A DNA stretch of 64,000 nucleotides from Smittia aterrima (GCA_033063855.1 CP093831.1:8742001-8806000), one strand, 5' to 3'. Shown: positions 1 through 13,807, counted from the first letter of the stretch. Numbers and translations: made by a program. The notes: a model not told the origin generated them from the letters alone.

Positions 1-3000
1 ACACAACAATAATAAATGTTAATTGCTGGCAATAAATCCAAGTTGAAGTTTAAATCGAATTCTTCTTTAAGTTCGAATTTGTTTACAGAATCTAAAGAAA
101 TATTTTCACGCTTCGAACATTTTGCGGAGCTCTTAATAATTTCTTCTTTGAATTTAAAGCTATAAACTTGAGAATCGTTTTATAAAGGTGTTGAAATCAG
201 ATGACAAATGATCTTGCGGGCTCTTTAACTCAAATTCCGCTAATCTACTTAGCGATCGATTCACTTCAAACGAATTTACCTTTTAATCAAATTAATGTAA
301 AGTTCAATATCTCACTCAATGGTTTGTCAATAATTGAACTGAAATAATTGAGCGGGTTAAGCTGGGAATCAATTAAAATTACTTCTCTTGCCATTAATTA
401 CGAGATGCTTTACGAGCCAATAATTTATGTTTCGGCTTGTTTGTTTATCGAAATAACGGGGAGAGGTCGAAGGGCTTCGACAGCTCAGAACTACATGCAT
501 CGCCAAATCGATTACAATAATCGAAGCTGAAATTTTACACATGGAAGCTCTTCGTTCTACGCCAAAAATTTTTGCGTATAAAGCAGAACGAGCTCATCAA
601 TGTTTCATCGCCTAGCACTTTATAAAAAAGTGAGAAAGCCTTCGATTCATCCGAAAAGATTAGATTCAATGATTCGCCTTAGACTGACCCTGCATCGGAA
701 GCCATCACTCGGAATTTTAATCAACCATTCTCACCTTGGCGACAACTCCAACAACATGAAATTAACATGCAACACGCCGCACCGTGGTGGCGGTCAATTA
801 TCTTCGACTCGTTAACTTAATGCAAAAACCTTTCGCGTTTTAAACGATTGTTGATGTGCGATACGCGGCAGCAGTGTTTAAAGTTTACCGACTAAAAATA
901 GAAGGAGAAGCGAGTGGATTCTTGCACCATCGAGGCCTGTCGACACAAAAAGCTCATCGGAAATGTGTGCTGGCGATTGTTTATTTTGATCACGAGTCTC
1001 TGAAGCATTGAGCAGTGGCAGAAAGTTTCTGTCGATAAAAAATTAATTAGGTTTGTAGTGCTGCGAAAGCGATGACGCTTGACCAAGACGTAATAAAGAT
1101 TTAGTTTGTTGCACTTAATAAAAAGAAGGATGTGACACGAAGCAATTAATCTCAGAAGAATCTCGTCTCAAGCAATTAAGTGTTGACAATAAATTTAGTT
1201 GCTTTCATGTCAACTTGACTCATCAATTTATCCCAAGTTTGTTGACCGAGCCCAAGCCGCACGCCTACAAACTTCCTCGAAGGAAATTTACAGTAAATTG
1301 AAACTAATTAGAAAAGCTTAATGGGCTTTTGGTCTCGAGAGAGTCTGCTAAACTCTTTTATCTTCTTCCGATCTTAATTTCCAAGCCGAGCGATGAAATG
1401 ATTTAAATATTTTATAGTCCTTTCCGAAGGGTTTACCTCACCAGACAGGATTTGAAACATTTTTGTTGTGCCAAACACGATTCGATTTACAACAGCTGCT
1501 GCCATTAGTTTGAACTTTAAAGCATCAATAAGGTTGGAATGAAAGCAAATGGATGAAAGTTTTAATTCACTATTAACATTAACTATAACTGACGTTGAAT
1601 TTCTTTTAAAGTTAAAAAGTTTTACTACATCCTGGAATTGATTTGATAACAAATAGTCGATCCGGAACTTTTTCAATTATCTGAGCTTCTCTGTCGATGG
1701 AAGATCTCAATTCAATTTTATCTGGGGCAATGAGATTGCGTAATTTTCTCTTGAGCACATCATTTGCAACAATGGAAATGTCTCGGAGGAATCTTCGGAG
1801 TTTATGGATTCAAATCTTTGTTTTCAATTGACCTAAGGAAAATAGATCGGATTTGTCTTTTCAAAGCCTCAACAGACCTGGAGCACTGATTTTAATTTCT
1901 TTTGTTCTCGATGGAACTTCTCGAAAAGTCCAAAGTCTGATTGCATATTATTTAAGACCCCCCGGAGCTGCCTCTCATCACCAATTCACATGAAATCTCT
2001 TTGCGAATTCGCTAAATATTTAATTATTGTAAACAAAATGAAAATGAAAATTGTTTGTGTATCTACTGAGTGCCAAGAAACCGCTGAGTTTCTTCTTAGT
2101 CCGTGATTTTTCTCTTGAAGATTATAAAGAATGATAATTGGATGACATGAATCAACTTCAGAAGCCACACGTTCTCTAGATTCTTTCCGATGCTTTCGCG
2201 AGAATAAATTGAAATCACTAGACTGAGTGAAAACATTTCTCCTTTCTCTGACTCATAAATCCGTTGAGACAAAGATCTCTTTACGTAATCGCGACGTTAT
2301 TTCTCTTACGTCCTAATTAATCTCGGTCAAGATGTTAAACGATGCGAGAATCTCGATGTAACGAAGCCATTCTTTATTTATAGCCAAGACGATCTGATAA
2401 ATATTGCAACCGCTGCTGCTTTGCTCTCTCCATTGTTGTTTGGATTTTCTTTTTACGATTTTTCTTTGAAGCTAAAGATTTTCTGTTGTTCTCATTGAAG
2501 ATGACGATCGTTTGTTTGTAAGATCTCGATTTCGGCTATCGCTCATTTTAAAATGAAAAGCGGATTTCTCTTGCTCAGGTCGAGTCTCGACGCGAAATGT
2601 TCGCGTATTTTTAGAAATGATCTTTCGAAAGATCAGAAGTTGATGTGGAAATCTCTTTTGTGAGATCGAATTACCTTTCAATTGCGTAAATCAACTGCGA
2701 ATAATATCAAAAATGTTTTCTTAATTTATCAAAGTTCACTTCATTCACTAAAAGATTTCTCAATGAATTTTTAAGTTTTCTGGGTCGAATAATACTTTTG
2801 AAAATCCTCCCTCGCACTTTCCGGCAAATTCTTCTTTCCGACACAATTTATTTTTATTAGCGAGACTCAATTTTTCATTCAAGAATGCACCGTGCGAATG
2901 ATTTAACACAAGCACTAACTTTTTCTCAAATATTTCACTCACGAATCCGATTAAGCGATTTAGACGAGCGATTTAATTTTCGACTAACCTTTTGGAGTCC

Positions 3001-3236
3001 GAGTTTTTGAATGAGCATCGACTTTGAACTGCGAACAGAAATTTTAAACAGAGAATGAAAATGCGAGTGAAAACATAAACATTTTGCAAAATCGAAGAGC
3101 TTCGGCTTCTCTCTCTTTTTTCTCAGCGTTGTTGTCAGCGAGAGAAATCACTTCACGGAGTTGAACAAAAACTTTATAGAGCTTCTCATGAGAGAAGTCT
3201 AGGGATTTTTCCCAGAATGTTTTGTCTTAAAATGAT
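1..3236. other. non-coding stretch, no gene seen
   Basis: A+T-rich sequence with frequent stops in all frames. The open frames here (up to 100 codons on the minus strand near 1374-1676) lack family motifs, plausible splice partners or unusual composition. The stretch could be intergenic or part of a large intron. Short Glu/Phe/Lys-type peptides encoded here look like random translations of A+T-rich DNA. Confidence 0.6.
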
Positions 3237-4255
3237 TCAACAAATATTTTCTTGATTAAATATTTCTCTCCCTGGCAACTATTGAAGCTTCGATTTTCCA
3301 CATTTTCTATTTGACAAGACTTACATGAGGAGTTCCGGAAAATGTCGTCAATCTTTTTATTTCCAGCTAGTCTATTGGCTCGCCACTTGTCAACAAAGTC
3401 AAAGAATTGCTCCAAGTTCTCTTCGTTGTTTTGCGAAGCTTTCAGTCTGTCTTCTTTATCACATGAAACGGATTCGCTTTTCGACTTGCGACTCTCACAG
3501 CTTTGAATAGATGGCGCTAAAAGAAAATCTTGTGAAAATTGAAGGAAAACGGTTTGAAGTGAAAAATATTTACTCAGTGTATCGGAATAATCGGGAACCT
3601 TCAAACTGTTTGATGATGATGTTTTCTTTTGAGAAAAGTTCGATGAACCGTTTGAAGCTTCTGGAAGTTTGAATACGGAACTTTTTGTTTTTGAGTTAGT
3701 TGAATCCCTGAGGTCATCACTGGATTTAAATCTTGTTAAAGTTGCGGTCGACTTCGATCTAGAATCATGAGAATTCTCCTCTCTATAATCCCCATCAAGG
3801 CTATCGTCGTCAAAGTCCTCTAAACTCGAGGACTTCCTCTCAATGATCGGTAAGGTATTAAAAGACTTTTCTCCACTCCTCGTAATTGTCTTACTTTGTC
3901 GTCTCCTGTTCCCAACGCCAGTGGACAATGTGTTTGGCAGAGAATTTCTTCCTTTTTCCATCATCGTTGCTGGTCGAATATTCAACGAAACTTTATACTG
4001 AGAGGTTTCCTTTACATTTGACTTTAAACTTGATTTAAACGCTCCATTGGACGTCTCATTCTTCGAATTCGTTTTGTTGAGCTCGTTGGCAGAGTGAATT
4101 GTTGAAGTCACGTTTATCAAAGTTCCATTAACGTACTTTGTCGTTCCATGTAAAGTTCTTTTATCGGTGGTAAACGTAAGTTTAGCTTCGGGCAATGAAA
4201 AGCGCACACGTCGAGAAGCTTTCTCTGGCGGTGACGTCAAGGTCGTGATACTCAT
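3237..4255 (-). CDS. orphan Ser/Lys-rich protein with RVxF-type PP1-docking motif
   Basis: Product not recognised. The minus-strand frame opens at ATG 4255 and encodes a polar, Ser/Lys/Asn-rich, probably disordered protein. Near the N-terminus is RRVRFSLPEAKL, which fits the RVxF docking motif of protein phosphatase 1 (family knowledge; binding is inference). An acidic patch (EDFDDDSLDGD) and a hydrophobic C-terminal helix (LEQFFDFVDKWRANRLAG) follow. Positions 3517-3573 form a good GT...TTTTAG intron of exactly 57 bp, so the frame stays open whether it is spliced or retained. A strong GTAAGT donor lies at 3319-3324, suggesting exons 4255-3574, 3516-3325 and a short last exon starting near 3271 and ending at 3237 (about 302 aa). 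Unspliced, the frame would run to 3227 (342 aa). The start is the first ATG; upstream non-coding exons are possible. No neighbour gives a functional clue. Confidence 0.6.
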
Positions 4256-7200
4256 CTTGGATCTGATTTAATTGTAGCCACTTCCTAAGAAAGAATGCAA
4301 AAGTTTTAATGATCGCCTAGAGAGCAATTAACGCGAAGATTAAAAGAAAAGGAGTTTCGTTAATGGGCAATGACCGAGGGTAGACACGCGAAATAAAATA
4401 AAACTGCTTCCACTGCTCATAAATTTAATATACGACGTTAAAACTTATTTCTAGCGCCTTCCGTGGATCAGGATAATCAACAAGTGCTTTCTCTCGATTT
4501 GTCACGAAACTTTCAGCAAGAGTTTTTAAACAACACACTCCAATGTTCAGTAAATGTCGTGACTCGACACAATAAAAATAGAAGAAAGAAAATGCAAAGT
4601 TTCGTCAACAAAACTCGCGGAAAGGTTTTTCTCTTCCGACACCTTCAAATAGAATTCTGTTATTTTGTTTAAAAGCGTTGATGTTATCGCTTTTCTTTCA
4701 CGCCATTCTGTTCTTTCAATTTCACGCTTCGCAACTGGGTTAAGCGTAAACTTTTCTTTTTGATGATGCAAGCTCTGTCGGCTTTAGGGCGAAAATTGCG
4801 TGATATCAATCATTCTTGATAGGAGCTTCTTGTTTCCGGCAAGAGCATTTCTAATGTCAGGTGTCAATTCAACGGGGAGCAGAAGAAACTGATCAGTGAG
4901 AAGGGACGACAACGGAATTGGCCAATTAGAAAAGTTTTTCCATCGTCGATGCCATTTCATTCTCAAACGTTTGCACTGTATTGGGAAATCCAAGATAATT
5001 GATTAGCTGCTCAGACTTGAAGATGATGATGATAAAGAAAAAGAAAAATTATTAGATCAATACGTCCTTCTATTTATAGCGAATAACAAGCGTTGCTCAA
5101 AAGTTATTTCCCACTTGCTTTCTCTTCGAATTGCATTTGAAACGCTCATTCACAAATCATCAGCAACGCCAACTGAAAATGCGGAATGAAGTATCCGATG
5201 GAATGGAGTCGAGAACAAAGGGAGAGTTCCGAACAAAAGGAATATTCAGCACAAGTTTGATTTGTAGCTGTTTGAACTTTTGTGAAATTTCCTTTGAAGG
5301 AATATTTTTTTTCCAGTCAGCTTTAAACTAATTTGCAAATGGAATAGAAACGTTTTTAAACGAAGTCACCAAAGCGTTATCTGAGATTGTTCGAAAGAAA
5401 GGTTCAAGATAATCGATAAATAATTTGTAAACCTTCTTTAGGAGAATTTCAATATTTACCCCAATTCACTTGGAACCTCTCCGTTGTCTAATTTACTAAA
5501 TTATTTCCTTAATCCTTTCTAAAGAGTTTGTAGAAATTTAAATTTACAAAGAGCATTTCTTAATCCTCTGAAATTCACGATCGAAATTATCCTCAAGTAA
5601 ATCTTCTCATCACCTCCCGCACGTTTTCACCTTCCTTAAGTGAAACATCGTGAAATTGACGTGTAATCAGTTAAAACTCGTCGTGAGCCAAGCGTGAAAA
5701 TTCTCATTTAACATTTGCACGAGTAGTAAGTTGAGATATTTAATCAAACACAACGCAACACTTTGACATTTGATAGACGAGTATCACATAATTGACTCTG
5801 CTAAATGCTCAGATTCCAAATCGACTATGTCACGAATAGCATCATTAAAATAATTCAAATCCAATTAAGACTTTGTACATATCGGAACGTGACAAATACT
5901 GAAATCGCTTTTCAGCTCAAAATGAGATTTAAACGAATTGTCAAATTTAAAGAGAAATGAAATGGCTGAATGGTCTTGAAAAGCCAGAATTTATGATTCG
6001 CGAAAAAAATGAACTCGCGTCGATAACAAACAGCGCCGCATGAAAGACTAACAAAATGCTTTTTATCGGAATTTTCCACTCCGGATGAGAAATTCGCTAG
6101 CATTTCCCTTTAGCGAGAACCTCTCACCCAGTTTCAACAAGAACGCGACGTCTCCGACTGGCACTGCTGCTGTTATACATAATTGAAGAGTGTTTACACT
6201 CACTTACGAGCAACGCTCAATATTTATTTGCCGTGAATTGGTTTTTGTTTAGAAGAATTTATTCGGTCGCGTCATAGCAAAGCGGCTGAGCTTGACGGGT
6301 CGCTTCGGTTACATAAAAACAATTTTATTTCGCAAACGTCATCGGAAACGCCGTGAAATATTTTACATTCAAAGACTCTGAGCTTTTTTTACGCTCGATT
6401 CATGTCACAGATGTGTCTTCGCCAAATTAATAAAGTTTTAAATTTCTTTTTGCTACAATGAAATTTTATTCCGAGCACAAATACGTTTCCGACAGCAATG
6501 TCAAGTGAATCGTGAATCAAAATCCAAAGTTGAGCGAACCTCAATGATGAAACAAACCGTCACAATTTTAATAGCTTGAACGATCCCAGACGAATTTCTG
6601 TGAATTCAATTCCGATTTCATCTGAAGAAAGGGAATAAGGAATTTCCAGCTTAATAATTACATTCGACGAAGTTTCCGTTGTCGGAGGAAAAGTTCCCGT
6701 TCAGCAACAAAGTTCCCTTAAACTTGACATCGAAATAATTACAAAAGTATAAACACACATTTGCTTAACTCACGCTCTTGAGAGTTTTAATTTTTCGTGT
6801 ATCTCATATACTTTCTGTGTTCATCATCTGTCGAGTGAGCATGCGATCGTTGTAAATAAATAAGCTGAAAATAAATCAGAAATATTTTTTGTTGCTATTT
6901 ATATTTTGTGCGACTATTGCGCGCAATTCAAGCATAAATTTTCAAGACTTTGCTTTATCAAACTCAGATAAAGCGTCAACAACTTTTGAAATATTAAAAG
7001 TTTCCAGCCAAAATTTTATTTCTGGAAATTGAAGATATTCAAAACCGACGAAAATGCTTAACTTTGTCGCTTTATATAAATAAACACTAAACAAGATTAT
7101 TTTTGTTTTCATTGCAACCGACGCGTGGGTCTCTTTACGCTTAAGGACAATTTGCGGCTTTCATCTTCGCAAGAAATTTATAATTTCTAAATTATCAAAG

Positions 7201-9095
7201 GAATTTGCTGGAGGGCTTTCTTTTTACAATGGAAGCTCAAAATGACCTTCGAGTTCTTTAAGTGTAGGCTTTGAACGTCTAGTCTATGTGTTCATTTCCC
7301 GCGAGCTCAGACAAAGACGTTCGTAGAAAAGCCCTTAGGGCAAGGAAAAGCTTTTGAAATTGCAAATAATTATTTTGGTATCGCAATTCGATTTGATTTA
7401 TTGCGAAACGATTCAGTGAAATCGACAGGGTGTCATGGTCGAAGGTGATTGATTTTAGAAGTCAGCAGAGGAATGAGAGCTTTATTGATTTCGTGTCTAT
7501 TTTTAATTGAACTTTTTTGATGATGAGGTGCGAGGTGAGTTTAACTATTTTCTCCTCACTTTTTCGTCAATTTTCCAAAGCAATGAACAATTTGTTATTG
7601 AATTGAACACTTTGCTTTTCTATTCCGCAATCGTCTACATTAATCTTTCACTTCACACAAATCTCTTTTGTTTATGATCGAGTTCATAAGGTTTCTCACT
7701 AACATATCTCAGACAATCATAAACAAGTCGTTACTTGATTTCCTTCTCAAAAAGAAACAAATTTGATAACTCAGACATCAATAAAATGGAAAAATCATGA
7801 ACACAAAGCGAAACTATAAAATTTTTCCCGAGTTTAATGTTTAACGTTTGATTTTTCGCGATCAACTGAAAATCAACTGAATATCCGATGAGAATTCCGG
7901 CTTTGCTACGTTCATGAAAAACTTTTTCTCTTCCCCTTCGCAATCACAGCGTAAAAATGTATTTTGTATTTTCTTTATCGTGTGTCGGTGAATTCGTTTT
8001 GAAAATTCTCGCTCGGAATGAGAAAATTTTAAGTGGAAAATTCTCACTTTGTTTTCATGAAGCGTCGGGGCTTTAGTCATATATTCAGCGAGATTCCTAT
8101 GCTCGACGATGGCACTTATCTTTTTGCAGAAGCTTTCAGCGACGACGGTTCAAGTCCCAAAGAGAAATCATCTGATATCTCGTAAGCTATTGAGTGAAAT
8201 CGTTAGTAAAGCAGCAGAAAGCTTCCTGGGATTCCGAATAGAAAAACTTTACCGCACGAGACAGCCAGGTTGTATTTTTACCCGTAAACAGCGACTGTAG
8301 TTGGCAGCAAATCGAAACAAAACAAGTCTGTGTTCACCTTTTACCTTTCTCTTCGCGAGATATAAAAGTTTGTGTGAAATCAGACAAGTAAACGACCTGA
8401 AGGATATTCCATTTCAATCGAAAGGTTGATATGGTTACAAATTCGAGGAAGTTTACTTGAGGCTGTCGTTTTATTCGATTACATCTGATTCGTGTAACAT
8501 AATCTAATTCAAGCGAAGCCTTTATCGCATCACTCCTGCGCTTAGCTTGCATTTAAAACCGTAAGTGCTCTGTCAGATGCAATATGAGAGTTTTTATATC
8601 GACTCGGTCTACATCTCGAAAATTTCAATCGGAATTCCGATCGAAGCTGACTGAGTTTTCAATTTCCCCTTAAATCGTTTATTTTTGTTGCCAGCATTGA
8701 TAGTAAGCGGATTTTATGGAGAGAATGATCTGCATGTATAACAAGTTGGTCAGAGAATTTTCCAATTTTCCATTCAAAACTTAGAGCTGGTTAAAAGCTT
8801 TTGTTTGTCGTTGATCGATTTTCACGTTGGAAACTTAAATTGAAAACTGTTTCCATCCAATTTACGACGTCATTCGAAAGCAAGAATGTCCAAATTTATT
8901 GCGCCATAAATTTTCAACGAAACAAAAGAAAGTTCAACTGTCAAAATTGTGAAATTTCCTCAGTTTTATTAGGAACAGTTCAACAATCAGGTATCGAGTT
9001 TATGATTCATGATCGAAGCTTCTAAATTTGAATGGAACTTAGAAACAAATCATTTTGTGAAAGATAAACTTTCGAGTTTATTCTCATCGTTAGCA

Positions 9096-9111
9096 CATCG
9101 TTGCAACGATG
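9096..9111. repeat. perfect 16-bp palindrome
   Basis: CATCGTTGCAACGATG equals its own reverse complement. It contains GTTGC/GCAAC half-sites abutting without a spacer, which loosely recalls RFX X-box half-sites but lacks their usual spacing. It could be a dimeric transcription-factor site or chance; no gene is near enough to decide. Confidence 0.3.
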
Positions 9112-10601
9112 ATTTATTGCTTCGAAACCTCTCTGATCTGCAAACGACTTGTGAATACTTTCTAATTAGAAACGCTTGCAGTTAAATTTTGATAATTTCG
9201 TCAATTCAGTGAATTTTCTTTCTGCTAGTGACTCGAGTTGTTTGCTTTTCATCGATAGAAAATAGAAAATCCGCTTGTAGCACGAAGCATTGAAAGAAGC
9301 GAGAGTTTGAAAATTTATTCCATCAGCTTCCGTTCCTTGGGTCTCCGCTAGCAAAATACTTTCTTGCATAATGAATTTTCAATTTACGTTTGCGAAATTC
9401 GCTCGCGGCTCTACGAAGCTCGATTCAATTATTTTGTGAGTTGACGACGAGGGAGATGAAAAGGAATTTTAACAACGACAGCTTCAGGTCTCTGACCCAT
9501 TTGCGGAAGCTCACTCGCTTCTCACCTTTTCTCTTTGCTCAACTCATTAAAATTATCGCGCGCGGTACACAGTCGTAAAAACGCTTTAAATGTTTATGGC
9601 AGTCTGGAACGTTGTCGACGCAGCTGAAACGATTTAAAAGTTTCAAAGTTGGAAGTAATTTGTAAGAATTAGCATATCATCTCGAGCCTAACTCGAAATT
9701 GCCTTTTAAACGGAAACCCCTCCAACACATTGGCTCCAAGCGCTCTTCATGTCTCATTAAAAATCACACGAGAAAAATTCAGGAATCATTTATCGTCGGA
9801 GAGCTTTGCGCAACTTGAAACATCTACTTTAACTTTTTGTTTGCTGTCGTTCGTGAATTACATTGTAGATAAAATTCTCCAAGGAAATGATAACGTAAGT
9901 GACTTGTTATCAATTTGATGTATGAGTCCCTTCAAGTTTGAACGTATTTTACGAACCGCCCTTCAGACAACCAAAAAAATTTCTTGATTCTTCTCTCAAA
10001 ATAAATTTCCATAAATTTAATTTTGTTTCATTCGCACGAGTTTCCCTTTTTCTCATTGTTGTGATGCTAGCTCTACGTCGATAAACGAAAAGTGACGTTA
10101 ACAATTCAGATATTGAGATTGAAGTACGAAGGAATTAAATCACGGCGCAAATTCCTCAAACGTGATTCAATTCTATTTTAATCGACGCTCTCCTGTTGCC
10201 GCGAGTAAAGCTTCAAAGGATTTTCTAGATTTTCTCTTTATTCAATGAATCGAAGCTGGCGTTGACAACCATTGAATTAATTAAACACTTTCTTCTTCAA
10301 CTTGAAGTCGTAAGCGTTTAGAGAGCTGAAAAGGAATATTTTGTGTTAATTTGAATTGCCGTGCGCCCTTTTTCAATCGTCAAGCTTTTCTCTGTCTGCG
10401 ATAAAGTTTCGCTTGAGAGAATGAACAGAGAAAAGGTATTGAAGAGACCGAGCTGTTTTCTCTTCAAATCCTTTTCGTCGCTTCATTAGCAAAGTTGATT
10501 TTCCCCTTTTGTAGAAATAATTCGGAAGGTCTGCTGAGTCAATGGGTGAGACAATTAAATTAGCCACTTTAACAAAAAGGAAATTGTTATGTGAATTCAA
10601 G

Positions 10602-10607
10602 TTTATT
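10602..10607 (-). terminator. AATAAA polyadenylation signal for the reductase gene
   Basis: Reverse complement TTTATT lies 12 nt beyond the stop codon of the fatty acyl-CoA reductase on the minus strand. That would give a very short 3' UTR. Confidence 0.45.
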
Positions 10608-10618
10608 TCATCTCTTAA

Positions 10619-12322
10619 TCAATTCATGAGATTTATCACGACTCTGTTAAGGATACGATAGACGTAGTAGTACATCATAAACTTAGCGAATCCAAAAATC
10701 ATTCGCAAGTAAAAATATCGTCTTCTTGCTTTCGGAAGATCTTTCGGATCCTCTTTCATAATTTCCTTCAAACTGTTGACATAAGTGACTCTAGCAAGTG
10801 TGAAGTTATCCATAGTTTCATTGATAAAGAAATCTTTTCTTTCATGCTCCGGGACTGCCAAATTCAAATCGTTGAACTTAAAGTTCGAAATCGAGAAGGT
10901 ACGATTTGTAAAAGGCCTCACAGCTTTTTCCACGGTGAAGATCACCCGCTGAATCTTGAGAAGGCTAAACGAAACGAATAAATTTTAATCACTCAAAAAA
11001 CATTAAATACTTCACTCACCTAATCTTAACTGATGTAAAGCTTAAAAATCCATCAAGTATCAAAGCTGGTAAGACATTCAAGAACATTTTCAAGATCCAA
11101 CCAAAGAAAGGTACCGTTGTTTGGATCATACATATTGGTGTGATTGCTTTTTGCGATGGATATTGCTCAATAAAATCGCGATGATAAAAGAAAGAGGCTG
11201 CAGTCAAACACTTCACAGATGCTGCATTATAAACTGGAATTTCAACCGAAACAGCTTTTTCATTCCAAATTTTAAAAGCAGCAATCATCATGCCCTTGAC
11301 ACAAATATCAACAGGAATAAAGTTCAAAAGTGTTGCATCAGCGATATCATTCACGTGAGTGATTCCTAACGAGCTCATTAAAATTAAACTTATAAATCCA
11401 TTGATATTATCCGTCCATCCAACCAATGGCTCGATTTCGGTTGCTTGAAAAGTTAAAGAATTTATTAAGAAATAACTTCAAATGATTTTGGAATCTCACA
11501 TGTAACTACTGACGGCCGATACAAGGCGATTGGCAAATCATATTGATTCTTGTAGTCATTGCAAATGTGTTCAGCAAGATGCTTTGAGAAAACGTAGGTA
11601 TTAGGAGCGAAGTCCATCAATCTGCAATACTCAAATAAATAAAATCCTTAAGATGTTTGATGATGCTTACTTTTCACTTAAATGGTTAAGAAGTTCGGGA
11701 TCGAGTTGTTCTGCGAAATCGATGTAGGTTCGCCAATCAGCTTTAGCTGGATAAATGATTTCTTCTACATGAAGTTCGTATGGTTGAATGTAAGCTGTCG
11801 AGACGTGAATGAAAGCTTTTAAATTTGGCATTGTTCTAGCCAGCTCGCAAACTTCTCGAGTTCCACGCATGTTGAGAAGAATTGCCTTCTGAAGGGAATC
11901 ATCGAAACGAACAGAAGCAGCCGCATGGAAGATCACAGAACACGTCTTCAACTTCTGTCTGTCACTTTCTGATATACTCAAATTTAAATCCTTTGCGTCG
12001 CCTTCGATTACGTGAATTTTCTCCATCCACTTTGGATTTGTTTTCTTTAAAGTTTCGAATAACTAAAAAGAAAAAGTTTTAAAAGAAAATCTATCGCGTA
12101 ACTTTATTTCTTGCAAACCATGTTATCCGAAAACTTTGAAATTCTTTCGACATTACTCATTCCCTTTTTCGGACGCAGCAATAGATAAAGAGTTTTGACT
12201 CCAGGGCAGGATCGAAGAAGCTTTTCGATGAGAACTTTTCCGATGTATCCAGATCCTCCAGTAATGAATATCTCAGTTCCATTGTAGAACTGTTTGATTG
12301 AACTTTCTACACTTGACTGCAT
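10619..12322 (-). CDS. fatty acyl-CoA reductase (FAR), wax/alcohol-forming
   Basis: Predicted to reduce fatty acyl-CoA to fatty alcohol with NADPH, for cuticular wax, pheromone or ether-lipid precursors, normally at the ER or peroxisome membrane. Five exons: 12322-12119, 12062-11671, 11621-11500, 11443-11020, 10964-10619. All junctions are GT-AG, phases match, and the total is 1488 nt (495 aa), the usual insect FAR length. The N-terminal Rossmann domain shows TGGSGYIG at residues 21-28, HVSTAYI in the middle, and the YxxxK catalytic pair at Tyr208/Lys212 (YVFSK), followed by LYRPSVV. The C-terminal third carries the FAR_C (sterile) domain and ends with an aromatic hydrophobic segment before LMN-stop. 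The start is the first ATG after a TATA-like box. The family is certain; the chain length and biological role cannot be read from sequence. Confidence 0.95.
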
Positions 12323-13776
12323 GATTACTTGACGACTACAAAGCGAAAGTGATTGGCGAATTTCTGTTTTTATAGTCGCGAGGTATGTAAATTTTGGTTC
12401 GAGTTCAATGTCAAGGTTTTACTGAAACAAAAAATTCTAATTGCATTGGAACACAATTATTTATGCAGTTTTGAAGTAAATCAAAGTATAATGTAATCAT
12501 TAGAATAGAAGTTAAAAAGTGAATACATTTTCATCTACAAAAATCCTTCAATTACTTTTTCAGGAAAAGTTTGTCATCGACTAAAAATCCTAAAATGGTA
12601 AAATGGAATTTTCCAACAGTCAGCTTCGTATTTAATTACCAACACACGCACGTGCACTGTCTGTGTCTATTTTCGTCGCGTCTATCGATCATTTATTGAC
12701 ATTAAACAAACGCAATGTCAAAGCTCGAGCAAATCGGGCTTCACAAATTGAAATTTTATTTGCAAATTTCTTTAGAAACATTTGTGAATGAAAACTCAAT
12801 TTCATTGCCGAGGTAAACATAAAAAAAATTAGTGAAACGATGAGGAAAATTTCTCAAGTTTTCAGTTGAACAAACTCGAAAGACTTATGAATCATCACAT
12901 GCTCTCATCATCAAGCGATTAGCTTTGGTGAAGCTCATGAATTCTCTTCAAACCTTTCAGACTGTAAATTAAGTAAATTGGAATGTGCTGAGCAAGCATA
13001 TAAGTTGTTTTAAGTGTATTGCCAACTGAGTGGATAGTGTCGAGTAATACAATTTAAGAGCACCGAGTTTATCGTTGCAGCTGATGTCCATGAAAGTTGC
13101 AACGACATGACAGGAATGCTGAAAGCTCTGTTTTCGAGAAGTTTGCAACTCTTCCGGGCTCGAGGATGAAAATAGCGTTGTCAAGCACTTGCACGAAGCT
13201 CTTCTCATGTAGAGTGACACTTTTATGGGTTTCACAATTTCCTCTTTAAAAATATTTACTCTTCAAAAGTGATACGAGTCCATAAATTTTCTTCTTCGCC
13301 CTTTGTTCTTCGTCGTTGCTCTCAATTCTGCTTTTCATTTTATCCTAAATCAACAGTTTACAAACTTCGAGGAGACGGCATGTGAAGAAGTTTATTGAGA
13401 ATTCTTCGATCCCAAAAATATTTACAGAGCTTCGTCCACGAACTGTAGTCGAAAAGTTTTGTTATCATTCAATCATACGAAGGCATTTCTTCTTAAATAA
13501 TATTGAGACACATTTTCTTTATTTAAATATTTGTTATTTAGTTTCACATAAAGACATTCGTATCGCCTGTGTCTTAGATTTTTGAAGTTTTTGATGATAT
13601 TCGAGGAATCACTTAATTATACAAAGTAAGGTTTATTTATAGCGTTGAAGGGATTCAGGGAATTGCTCTGCCGTCAGCAGTAAAATTCGAGATTTAGTGA
13701 AATAAGTCAGCAGTAAAGCGTTTGATTTGCAGATGTGTTAACTTGTAATGGCAAAACGTTCACCGCACCAATCGAT
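12323..13776. other. intergenic region between FAR and the SLC26 transporter
   Basis: The only sizeable frame is a minus-strand open frame of 88 codons near 12969-13235. It has no motif and no convincing splice partners and is not called. The region contains the reductase promoter on its left and the transporter 3' UTR on its right. Confidence 0.5.
12366..12374 (-). promoter_or_regulatory. TATA-like box upstream of the FAR gene
   Basis: TATAAAAAC on the minus strand lies about 45-50 nt upstream of the reductase ATG at 12322. TCACTT, an initiator-like match, begins about 22 nt downstream, slightly closer than the canonical 30, so the start site is only approximate. Confidence 0.35.
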
Positions 13777-13782
13777 TTTATT
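13777..13782 (-). terminator. AATAAA polyadenylation signal for the SLC26 gene
   Basis: TTTATT on the plus strand lies about 25-30 nt past the transporter stop codon, reading on the minus strand. Confidence 0.4.
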
Positions 13783-13807
13783 CCATGGCGTGTCGTGAAC
13801 TCATCAT

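Larger units (their letters stand above)
4256..10618. other. non-coding stretch, no gene seen
   Basis: More than 6 kb with only short open frames (up to 75 codons) lacking motifs. The single distinctive element is a perfect 16-bp palindrome at 9096-9111. The sequence lies between the orphan gene and the 3' end of the reductase gene, both transcribed leftwards, so the right-hand part is downstream of the reductase and the left-hand part is upstream of the orphan gene. Confidence 0.55.

Noticed and set aside
12389..12400. box B-like GGTTCGAGTTC
   Set aside because: No box A upstream and no acceptor stem; it overlaps the reductase promoter area.
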